From positions 1 through 6,386 of the forward strand of contig CAMBTF010000103.1 of assembly GCA_945870545.1 (NCBI GenBank): a DNA stretch of 6,386 nt, given 5' to 3'. Position 1 is the stretch's first letter. Each line of letters starts with the position of its first letter. Both the position numbers and the translations under genes were made by a program. The notes under the pieces were generated by a model. The model was not told the origin of the DNA, did no database searches, and saw nothing but the letters and a program-made list of their open reading frames with translations. Shown here piece after piece: positions 1 to 4,983 of this stretch. Source of the DNA: Akkermansia muciniphila. GTDB taxonomy: Bacteria; Verrucomicrobiota; Verrucomicrobiia; Verrucomicrobiales; Akkermansiaceae.

Positions 1-584
1 CGGCCCTTGCCCGCCACCCTGACCACCTCGTCCACGAAATCCACATCCCTCACATCCAGCCCCAGCAGTTCGGAAATCCGCAGGCCGGAGGAGTAAAAAA
101 GTTCCAGGATCGCAGCATCGCGAAATTTCAGCCAAGGCGGGCCTTTCGCGGAAACGTCTTCTTTCAGCGGCGCATCGAGCAACTCCTCCATCTGTTTGAC
201 GCTCAAAACTACCGGCAGGCTACGCTCTAGCTTCGGCATCCGCACCTCGGCCACCGGGCTTTTTTCCAGGCCCCTTCTCAGCACAAGGTATTTGTAAAAC
301 GACCGCAGTGCCGCGAACCGTAGGCGTATCGTCGTGCGCTTCAGCCCGCGTTTCATGAGGGTGTGGAGATAATTCCGGAAGTCGTCGCCGGTCTCCTCGC
401 GCCAGTTTTCAAAGCCTTCCGCGCGCCACGCCGCATACTCACCCAACGCGGCGGCATAGTTTCTCAGGGTCAGCGGCGACGCGTTCTTTTCCGTTTTCTG
501 AAACTCCAGGAAACGCGCCGCATTGTCATCCGCCGCCCAGCCGGGATCATGCTTGGAACTATGATTACCGGAATTCGTAGGCAT
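1..584 (-). CDS. Tyrosine recombinase, XerC/XerD type (3' part outside window)
   Basis: Translation of the minus strand from the ATG at 584 gives 194 residues, and the frame is still open at the left edge. Residues about 20-105 form the N-terminal SAM-like core-binding domain, including SPLTLRNYAAAL and an AALRSFYKYL helix. The catalytic domain begins near residue 125. SSGLRISELLGL at 165-176 carries the first catalytic arginine (R169), and AGKG places the beta-hairpin lysine at K193. The 24-residue Arg-Lys spacing equals that of E. coli XerD (R148/K172). The HxxR, second His/Trp and Tyr nucleophile lie beyond the window. By family knowledge such proteins resolve chromosome dimers at dif in the cytoplasm; a phage or integron integrase is less likely because the N-terminus is Xer-like and no att site is visible. 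The ATG at 584 is the first after an in-frame stop at 621-623; no clear ribosome binding site precedes it. XerC versus XerD is not resolved. Confidence 0.9.
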   Translation of the reverse strand, partial: MPTNSGNHSSKHDPGWAADDNAARFLEFQKTEKNASPLTLRNYAAALGEYAAWRAEGFENWREETGDDFRNYLHTLMKRGLKRTTIRLRFAALRSFYKYLVLRRGLEKSPVAEVRMPKLERSLPVVLSVKQMEELLDAPLKEDVSAKGPPWLKFRDAAILELFYSSGLRISELLGLDVRDVDFVDEVVRVAGKG

Positions 585-663
585 GAGCTTTTGGTATGAA
601 GGGGTCAGCAGCCGGTGGTCTCAACACGGTCCGGGTGGAGTTTCCCGTGGTCTGAAGCCCGGA

Positions 664-1029
664 TCAGAACTCGCCCCGGAAGGAACAACGCGCGGTGGGC
701 GTCTCGAAAATCACGATCTCCGCCAGGCCCGGGAGTTGCGGAGCGAGCTTTTTCCAGAACCATCCGGCCATGCGCTCGATGGTCGGGCTTTCTAGTCCCT
801 CGATGTCATTGAGATAGCCGTGGTCGAGCTCTTCGAGTAGGGGTGCCATCGCGTTGGAGATGAGCTTATGGTCATAGACCCATCCGATTTCCTCATCGAC
901 AGTGCCCTCGATGGAGATCTCCACCTTAAAGCTGTGGCCGTGCATGCGCCTGCATTTGTGGTCTTCCGGCAATGACGGGAGGGTGTGCGCCGCTTCGAAT
1001 CGGAATTCCTTGGTGAGTCTCGCTTTCAT
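664..1029 (-). CDS. queD: 6-carboxy-5,6,7,8-tetrahydropterin synthase QueD (6-pyruvoyltetrahydropterin synthase family)
   Basis: This 121-residue protein has the normal QueD length. QueD converts 7,8-dihydroneopterin triphosphate to 6-carboxytetrahydropterin, the second step from GTP toward preQ0/queuosine, in the cytoplasm. The zinc ligands are visible as H15 (FEAAHTLP) and H30/H32 (CRRMHGHSF). C26 is the catalytic cysteine, four residues before the first HGH histidine. D69-H70 in ELDHGYLND completes the catalytic triad, and E109 in FETPTARC is the pterin-anchoring glutamate. PTIER (82-86) matches the usual PT-E segment. The C-HGH spacing favours QueD over eukaryotic-type PTPS. It lies 79 bases upstream of the recombinase on the same strand, so co-transcription is possible; queC, queE and folE are not in the window. 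AGGA sits only one base before the ATG, too close for a standard ribosome binding site. I saw no preQ1 riboswitch in the leader. Confidence 0.95.
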   Translation of the reverse strand: MKARLTKEFRFEAAHTLPSLPEDHKCRRMHGHSFKVEISIEGTVDEEIGWVYDHKLISNAMAPLLEELDHGYLNDIEGLESPTIERMAGWFWKKLAPQLPGLAEIVIFETPTARCSFRGEF

Positions 1030-1031
1030 AT

Positions 1032-1043
1032 CCTGCGCGCAGG
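1032..1043. repeat. 12-base perfect palindrome directly upstream of queD
   Basis: CCTGCGCGCAGG is its own reverse complement and ends two bases before the queD ATG on the minus strand. In RNA it could form a small hairpin that takes up the AGG next to the start codon. A palindrome this short is expected once or twice by chance in a window of this size, so a regulatory role is only a possibility. Confidence 0.35.
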
Positions 1044-1070
1044 CTACCCTGATTCCCGTGCGGAGGGAAA

Positions 1071-1084
1071 CTCAAAGCTTTGAG
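1071..1084. repeat. 14-base perfect palindrome in the queD upstream region
   Basis: CTCAAAGCTTTGAG is perfectly self-complementary and lies about 42 bases upstream of the queD start, where an operator for a dimeric regulator could sit. No regulator family is recognised from it. A perfect 14-base palindrome is expected roughly 0.4 times by chance in 6.4 kb, so the evidence is weak. Confidence 0.35.
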
Positions 1085-1101
1085 GGTTCACCCTTCTTTG
1101 C

Positions 1102-1194
1102 CCCAAAGGGGGTTACGGTAATAGCGAACCGCAGACATCCTGATTCGGTAGGAACCGCCGGAGGCCATGGACTGCTACAGCCTGCTGTAGCTTT
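1102..1194 (+). repeat. Composite palindromic repeat, copy A
   Basis: This copy has two conserved blocks. Block 1 (1102-1128) ends in ACGGTAATAGCGAA. Block 2 (1161-1194) runs from GAGGCC through the perfect 8-2-8 palindrome GCTACAGC-CT-GCTGTAGC (1174-1191) to CTTT. Both blocks recur in reverse orientation in copy B: block 1 matches at 22 of 27 positions and block 2 at 33 of 34. In copy A the blocks are 32 bases apart, against 9 in copy B. A short conserved unit with a perfect hairpin in intergenic DNA resembles REP-type elements. Confidence 0.8.
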
Positions 1195-1266
1195 CGGTTA
1201 CGAAGCCTGCTGCGAACCGGTCGGCATTGGTATATTGCGGCGCTCACCTCCCAGTCCTCCGCCTCT

Positions 1267-1311
1267 GACAGCCCAGCCTTCGCTGAAGCTACGGCGGGCA
1301 GGCAGGCTGTC
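1267..1311. repeat. Stem-loop sequence between the two composite repeat copies
   Basis: GACAGCC (1267-1273) pairs perfectly with GGCTGTC (1305-1311). Inside it is a smaller hairpin, CTTC-GCT-GAAG (1278-1288), followed by the GC-rich stretch CTACGGCGGGCAGGC. The segment looks like another dispersed intergenic repeat rather than a terminator, since no T-run follows on either strand. Confidence 0.4.
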
Positions 1312-1317
1312 TCGCGT

Positions 1318-1387
1318 AAAGCTACAGCAGGCTGTAGCAGTCCAAGGCCTCACGGCACCCTTCGCTATCACCGTTGTCCCCGTTGGG
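1318..1387 (-). repeat. Composite palindromic repeat, copy B (inverted relative to copy A)
   Basis: On the minus strand this copy reads block 1 (1387-1361, containing ACGGTGATAGCGAA), a 9-base spacer, then block 2 (1351-1318, GAGGCC to CTTT with palindrome GCTACAGCCTGCTGTAGC). It matches copy A at 33 of 34 bases in block 2. Copies A and B together make a region of about 286 bases with inverted ends. No target-site duplication is visible at its borders, so I do not call it a complete mobile element. Confidence 0.8.
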
Positions 1388-1396
1388 AACCGTCAC

Positions 1397-1419
1397 GGGA
1401 ATTTTTCAGGGAATTTTTC
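1397..1419 (+). repeat. Two tandem copies of GGGAATTTTTC with 12-base period
   Basis: GGGAATTTTTC occurs at 1397-1407 and again at 1409-1419, identical over 11 bases and separated by one A. It ends 36 bases before the start of the FGE-like gene, so it could be part of its promoter or a tandem protein-binding site. No canonical -35/-10 pair could be assigned. Confidence 0.5.
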
Positions 1420-1455
1420 TAGTGGAACGCTTTTCCCCGGCGCGTAGCCTTCCGC

Positions 1456-2499
1456 ATGCGCATTTGCTTTCCCATCGCCCTCGCGGCCTTGCTTGTTTCC
1501 TGCGAGAAGCCCGAAGCCGTCAGCACCGTTGAGAAAAAGGACGGCATGCTGCGCATCGATGGCGGGATGACCGAAATGGGATCGGAGGGCCGCTTCGAAA
1601 CACCCTACGGCCACAAGGAATTTCCCGAGGAAAGGCCGGTGCGCGAGATCGATGTGAAGGGCTTCTGGATCGACGAAACCGAGGTAACGAACGACCAGTT
1701 CGCCGCTTTCGTGAAGGCTACGAATTACGTGACCTTCGCCGAGCGCGAGGCGAAGCTTGAGGATTTCCCGCCTGAAGCGCTTCCAAACTTGCCCCCGGCA
1801 CCGTTCCGTCAGGGCTCCATCGTTTTCACCCCCCCAGAGAAATTCGAAGGCGACCCGAACGAGCCCGGTGCCTTCCTCTCATGGTGGCGCTGGGATCCGG
1901 AGGCGAACTGGCGGCAGCCGCTGGGCAAGGGATCCGACATCTCGAAAAAGGGCGACCACCCTGTGGTATGTGTGACGTTTGAGGACGCCACCGCTTACAC
2001 GAAATGGGCGAGAAAGCGCCTGCCCACTGAGGCGGAATGGGAGTTCGCCGCGCGCGGCGGGCTGAAAGGGAAAATGTATTCTTGGGGCGACGAACTCAAG
2101 CCCGGCGACCAATGGATGGCGAACACCTTCCATGGCGAGTTCCCCGCGAAGGACAGCGCCGAGGATGGCTTCGAAGGCTCCGCCCCCGTGAAATCTTTCC
2201 CCGCCAATGGCTACGGCCTCTACGACATGGCCGGCAACGTCTGGGAGATCTGCTCCGATTTCTACGATCCGGAATACCCCTCGAAGTGCGATAGCTGCGA
2301 TCCCAAGGGCCCTGCAACATGGGTGAACCGCGGCACCGGCCGGAAAAGCTACGGCGCACCCAGCCACGTCATCAAGGGCGGCTCTTTCCTCTGCCACATT
2401 TCCTACTGCATGCGCTACCGCCCCGGCGCACGCCACTCCACAGAAGCCGATTCGCCAGCGAACCACACCGGCTTCCGCTGCGTGAAGGATCTGGAGTGA
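1456..2499 (+). CDS. Formylglycine-generating enzyme (SUMF1) family lipoprotein with intact catalytic cysteines
   Basis: The 347-residue product begins with a short lipoprotein signal (MRIC, hydrophobic residues 5-14, lipobox LVSC, lipidated C16 followed by E17), so the mature protein should be membrane-anchored outside the cytoplasm. Residues about 31-345 are one FGE-sulfatase domain: LRIDGGMTEMGS, the WIDETEVTNDQF block (71-82), RLPTEAEWEFAARGG (188-202), YGLYDMAGNVWEI (253-265) and KGGSFLCHISYC (307-318), ending in GFRCV. C313 and C318 align with human FGE C336/C341, the pair that binds copper and oxidises the sulfatase cysteine to formylglycine; many bacterial domain relatives lack them. 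Real sulfatase-activating activity is therefore plausible. The substrate is not known and no sulfatase lies in the window. A CDSC motif (278-281) and C172, C266 and C342 could form disulfides, fitting an oxidising compartment. The start is chosen because the signal peptide begins there; no Shine-Dalgarno is seen. It is the only plus-strand gene here. Confidence 0.9.
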   Translation: MRICFPIALAALLVSCEKPEAVSTVEKKDGMLRIDGGMTEMGSEGRFETPYGHKEFPEERPVREIDVKGFWIDETEVTNDQFAAFVKATNYVTFAEREAKLEDFPPEALPNLPPAPFRQGSIVFTPPEKFEGDPNEPGAFLSWWRWDPEANWRQPLGKGSDISKKGDHPVVCVTFEDATAYTKWARKRLPTEAEWEFAARGGLKGKMYSWGDELKPGDQWMANTFHGEFPAKDSAEDGFEGSAPVKSFPANGYGLYDMAGNVWEICSDFYDPEYPSKCDSCDPKGPATWVNRGTGRKSYGAPSHVIKGGSFLCHISYCMRYRPGARHSTEADSPANHTGFRCVKDLE

Positions 2500-2514
2500 G
2501 GACATTCCTGTCCT
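2499..2514. terminator. Possible small hairpin terminator between convergent genes
   Basis: AGGACA-TTCC-TGTCCT is a perfect 6-base-pair stem with a four-base loop. It begins on the last base of the FGE-family stop codon and sits in the 21-base gap before the convergent ribE stop. On the plus strand it is followed by TTACATTT, a weak T-rich tail; on the minus strand there is no T-run. It could end plus-strand transcription, but the stem is short. Confidence 0.4.
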
Positions 2515-2520
2515 TACATT

Positions 2521-3105
2521 TCATACCCCGAGAAGCCGCGCCACATGCTTCGCGAGCATGTCCGCCTCAAGGTTCACGGTATCGCCCGCCTTGGCGTCGC
2601 GGAGGTTCGTGTGGGAAAAGGTGTGCGGGGTGATCCAGAACATCGCGGACTCGCTTTTCAGATCCGCGATGGTCAGCGAGATGCCGTCGATCGCGATAGA
2701 GCCTTTGCCGACGCAAAGCCGGTGGATCTCTGCGGGCAGCGAAACCTCCACCACATGATCCTGCCCGTCCTCCTCCAGCGAAAGGATCACGCCCGTGCCG
2801 TCCACATGACCTTGCACGAAATGCCCGCCCAACCGATCCCCCACCCTCAGCGCGCGCTCCAGATTCACCACGGAACCGGCGGCGAGTTTTCCCAGCGAAG
2901 TCACGCGCAGGGTCTGCGCGAGGACATCGAAGGCGATGTCCGCTCCTGAAATTTCCGCCACCGTGAGGCAGCAGCCGTTCACCGCCACGGAATCGCCGAG
3001 GGCGAGCTCGCTGGAAAATGGGAGGGCGATGCAAAGCCGTGCCTGCTCGCCCTTTTCCTCGAGGAAAACAACCATTCCCAGCGCTTCGACTAGTCCTGTG
3101 AACAT
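2521..3105 (-). CDS. ribE: Riboflavin synthase, alpha subunit
   Basis: The product has 194 residues, close to the usual 195-215. It converts two molecules of 6,7-dimethyl-8-ribityllumazine into riboflavin and 5-amino-6-ribitylaminouracil, the last step of riboflavin synthesis, as a cytoplasmic trimer. The two lumazine-binding repeats are clear. Repeat 1 runs from MFTGLVEALG through VNGCCLTV (42-49) to about residue 90. The signature GGHFVQGHVDG is at 93-103. Repeat 2 contains GSIAIDGISLTI (135-146), ITPHTFSHTNL (158-168) and VNLEADMLAKHVARL near the end. The start at 3105 is chosen because the family begins MFTG. A longer frame from 3198 would run through the tRNA gene and is not credible. 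A purine-rich GGAAG lies a few bases upstream. There is no room for an FMN riboswitch between the tRNA and the start, and the other rib genes are not here. Confidence 0.96.
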   Translation of the reverse strand: MFTGLVEALGMVVFLEEKGEQARLCIALPFSSELALGDSVAVNGCCLTVAEISGADIAFDVLAQTLRVTSLGKLAAGSVVNLERALRVGDRLGGHFVQGHVDGTGVILSLEEDGQDHVVEVSLPAEIHRLCVGKGSIAIDGISLTIADLKSESAMFWITPHTFSHTNLRDAKAGDTVNLEADMLAKHVARLLGV

Positions 3106-3170
3106 TCTTCGCTTCCGATTTACTTCTTCAATGACTTGCCATTCGTAGCCCCGTAGAACGCGGCGAAAAA

Positions 3171-3260
3171 TGGCGGAGAGGGTGGGATTTGAACCCACGG
3201 TAGCTGTTACACTACGTCTGATTTCGAATCAGGTGCCATAGACCACTCGACCACCTCTCC
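3171..3260 (-). tRNA. tRNA-Ser (anticodon CGA), CCA encoded
   Basis: The 90-base gene has acceptor strands GGAGAGG and CCTCTCC pairing fully, then discriminator G and an encoded CCA (3173-3171). The anticodon loop TTCGAAA gives CGA, reading the serine codon UCG. The long variable arm (GTAG/CTAC stem) is typical of class II tRNA-Ser. The T-arm is GTGGG-TTCAAAT-CCCAC. The first anticodon-stem pair (27-43) appears to be a C-A mismatch. Five T residues directly follow the CCA and may help terminate or process the transcript. TTTACA (3305-3300, minus strand) is a possible -35 box, but its partner at 17 bases (CAATTT) is poor. It sits between mpl and ribE on the same strand. Confidence 0.97.
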
Positions 3261-3317
3261 TTGGTGCGGGGGGCGAAAATTGGGCGCGGCGGGCGGATTT
3301 GTAAAGCGAACAATCGC

Positions 3318-4700
3318 CTACAAACTCTCAAGAAGCTGCTGGTGGATGCCGCCGAAGCCGCCGTTGGAGAGCACAGCAATGACATCGCCGGGCAGCGCCT
3401 CGGCCTTTACGGCGGCGATGATCGCCGCGTTGTCTGCGAGGTAATAGCCCTTCCCACCCATCGCCGCTATGTCGGCGGAAAGGCGGACGGGATCGAGCCG
3501 GTCGTTTTCCGGGATCTTGTGGAGATCGGGGATCGCGGCGACGACGGCGAAGTCCGCCAGCGCCAGCGACTCGGCGAGTTCCTTCTGGAACACGGCGCGC
3601 CGCGTGGTATTTGAGCGCGGCTCGAAAAGGATCCACAACCGTGAGTCCGGATATTTCTGGCGGATACTCTGCACGGCGAGGCGGATCGCGGTCGGGTGGT
3701 GGGCGAAGTCGTCGATGACTTTGATGCCGTTTTTCTCACCCTTAAGTTCCTGTCTGCGGGCGACGCCGCCGAAGGCCAGCAAGCCAGCGCGGATCTCATC
3801 CGGAGTGAGGCCGCCGAAGCTTGCTGCCGCCGTCGCCATCGCTGCGTTGCGGACGTTGAACTCGCCCGTCATCGGCACGGTGTAGCTTTCGCCTCCGAGG
3901 ACGAACGAACTACTAGACTCGTCGTATTCCATGCCGGTGATGCGGAGGGAGTTTTCCTCGCCGAAGCCAACGGTCGTCACCGGACAGGGCGCTTTCTCCG
4001 CTACGTCAAGGCAGTTTTTCTCATCGCCGTTGACGAAGGCCATGCCGTTGCGTGGGACAATGTTTAGGAGGCGCTTGAAGCTCAGCTTGATCTCCTCGAC
4101 GTTGTTGTAGATGTCAGCGTGGTCGAACTCGATATTGTTCACCACCACGCATTCCGGCAGGTAGTGGAGGAATTTGGAGCGCTTGTCGAAGAAGGCCGTG
4201 TCGTATTCGTCGCCCTCGAGGACGTTGATTTCGCTGTCGGGGAAATGCGCGCCGCAGCCGAGGTTTTTCGGAAGGCCACCGATCATGAAACCGGGATCGC
4301 GCCCGGCGTTGCGGAAGAGCCACGCGAGCATGGAAGAGGTGGTCGTTTTCCCGTGCGTGCCGCTGACGACGAAGTTCCGTTTCCCGCGCAGGAAATGCTC
4401 CTTCATCACCTCGGGAAGGGAGTGATAGAGGAGTTTGCGATCGAGAGCGGCCTCCGCTTCGGGGTTGCCGCGGGAGATCGCGTTGCCGATCACCACCACG
4501 TCGGCTCCGGCCGGGATGTTTTCCTCACGATATCCCTCGGCGATGGGGATGCCCTCGCCGCGCAGGAAATCTGACATAGGTGGATACACGTTCGTATCCG
4601 AACCCGTCACAATGAAACCGCGCCGTTTCATGGCGGCCGCCACCGCGCCCATCGCCGTCCCGCAAACGCCCGTAAAATGGAAATGAGTTTTTTCTGACAT
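3318..4700 (-). CDS. mpl: UDP-N-acetylmuramate:L-alanyl-gamma-D-glutamyl-meso-diaminopimelate ligase (murein peptide ligase)
   Basis: The product has 460 residues (E. coli Mpl has 457). Mpl recycles cell wall by joining the recovered tripeptide L-Ala-gamma-D-Glu-meso-DAP to UDP-MurNAc, using ATP in the cytoplasm, and so bypasses MurC, MurD and MurE. The N-terminal nucleotide-binding loop is TGVCGTAMG (10-18). The Mur-ligase P-loop GTHGKTT is at 114-120. EGDEYDTAFFDKRSK (162-176) and NNIEFDHADIYNN (188-200) form the central ligase core. The C-terminal domain has DDFAHHPTAI (330-339), FEPRSNT (359-365) and SNGGFGGIHQ (445-454). FEPRSNT and the C-terminal GGFGGIHQ separate Mpl from MurC. The ATG at 4700 is preferred: the family starts a few residues before the glycine loop, whereas a GTG at 4724 would add eight residues. 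Neither start has a clear ribosome binding site. The protein implies DAP-type peptidoglycan. Other recycling genes are not in the window. Confidence 0.96.
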   Translation of the reverse strand: MSEKTHFHFTGVCGTAMGAVAAAMKRRGFIVTGSDTNVYPPMSDFLRGEGIPIAEGYREENIPAGADVVVIGNAISRGNPEAEAALDRKLLYHSLPEVMKEHFLRGKRNFVVSGTHGKTTTSSMLAWLFRNAGRDPGFMIGGLPKNLGCGAHFPDSEINVLEGDEYDTAFFDKRSKFLHYLPECVVVNNIEFDHADIYNNVEEIKLSFKRLLNIVPRNGMAFVNGDEKNCLDVAEKAPCPVTTVGFGEENSLRITGMEYDESSSSFVLGGESYTVPMTGEFNVRNAAMATAAASFGGLTPDEIRAGLLAFGGVARRQELKGEKNGIKVIDDFAHHPTAIRLAVQSIRQKYPDSRLWILFEPRSNTTRRAVFQKELAESLALADFAVVAAIPDLHKIPENDRLDPVRLSADIAAMGGKGYYLADNAAIIAAVKAEALPGDVIAVLSNGGFGGIHQQLLESL

Positions 4701-4799
4701 GCAAAGGAGGGAGGCTAAGGACACAGCACCCGCTTGCCAACACGGAATCCGGGGCGGGGTCAGGGTGCCCTCTTAAAAGAAGCCGACGGTGGGAAATGC

Positions 4800-4952
4800 A
4801 AGAAATCCAACCACAGATGAACGCAGATGGACGCAGATAAGAAAAACATTCCTACTGGAGGCAAAAATTAAAATGCCATCCTTCTGGAGATAGACGCAAC
4901 TATTCTCTTCCATCTGCGTGAATCTGCGTCCATCTGCGGTTGATATTTCTCT
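4800..4952. repeat. Large imperfect inverted repeat built from 10-base CAGATGNACG units
   Basis: The left arm core (4808-4838) and right arm core (4942-4912, read on the minus strand) match at 27 of 31 bases. The match extends outward through AGAAAT on both sides with a small indel. Each arm is a short tandem array with an exact 10-base period: CAGATGAACG, CAGATGGACG, CAGAT on the left and CAGATGGACG, CAGATTCACG, CAGATGG on the right. About 73 AT-richer bases separate the arms. This has the form of a dispersed intergenic repeat family. It is not a CRISPR array, because the units are too short and have no spacers. Confidence 0.8.
4857..4881. repeat. AT-loop stem nested inside the large inverted repeat
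   Basis: GGAGGCA pairs with TGCCATCC with one bulged base, closing a ten-base loop of A and T only. It lies near the middle of the 4800-4952 inverted repeat, so the whole region could fold as a nested cruciform or long RNA hairpin. Confidence 0.45.
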
Positions 4953-4983
4953 TAATGTAGGGCGGGCGCAAATCCCCACCGCG

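Larger units (their letters stand above)
1030..1455. other. Intergenic spacer between divergent queD and the FGE-like gene, rich in palindromes and repeats
   Basis: This 426-base stretch holds no gene I can support. Open frames crossing it have no recognisable domain and run through repeats. It must contain the promoters of both divergent genes, but I could not assign convincing -35/-10 boxes. It contains two palindromes near queD, two inverted copies of a composite repeat, a GACAGCC/GGCTGTC stem between them, and a short tandem repeat near the plus-strand start. Each is listed separately. Confidence 0.7.
4701..4983. other. Intergenic spacer between the antiporter 3' end and mpl 5' end
   Basis: I see no supportable gene in these 283 bases. 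A minus-strand frame at 4773-4979 is derived from the inverted repeat and has no family signature. The segment next to mpl (4701-4799) should carry its promoter, but no good -35/-10 pair was found. The central part is taken up by the inverted repeat described separately, which might also help end antiporter transcription. Confidence 0.65.

Noticed and set aside
612..657. Two similar 14-base sequences around GTGGTCT between queD and the recombinase gene
   Set aside because: CCGGTGGTCTCAAC and CCCGTGGTCTGAAG share 11 of 14 bases 32 bases apart, which is not strong enough to call a repeat or site.
1030..1110. preQ1 riboswitch upstream of queD
   Set aside because: The leader lacks the conserved preQ1-I stem and A-rich tail. 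Its palindromes do not match a known queuosine riboswitch by eye, but a covariance-model search was not possible.
902..1447. Plus-strand open frame of 181 codons across queD and the spacer
   Set aside because: Its first part is antisense to the well-supported queD and the rest runs through the palindromic repeats. No domain, signal or family motif is visible.
1879..2505. Minus-strand frame of 208 codons opposite the FGE-family gene
   Set aside because: It is an antisense shadow of a gene with a complete set of FGE motifs, with Ala/Gly/Val-rich composition typical of GC-rich shadow frames.
3106..3198. N-terminal extension of riboflavin synthase
   Set aside because: The extra 31 residues are translated partly from the 3' half of tRNA-Ser, and the family starts at MFTG. 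The start at 3105 is correct.
4701..4710. Ribosome binding site of mpl in AAAGGAGG
   Set aside because: GGAGG is on the plus strand. On the coding (minus) strand it reads CCTCC, so it cannot serve mpl.
4808..4942. CRISPR-like array
   Set aside because: The repeat units are about 10 bases, directly adjacent and inverted between arms, with no spacers and no cas genes.
4773..4979. Minus-strand frame of 68 codons in the antiporter/mpl spacer
   Set aside because: It is read through the inverted repeat arms, which explains its apparent internal repetition. It has no recognisable function.
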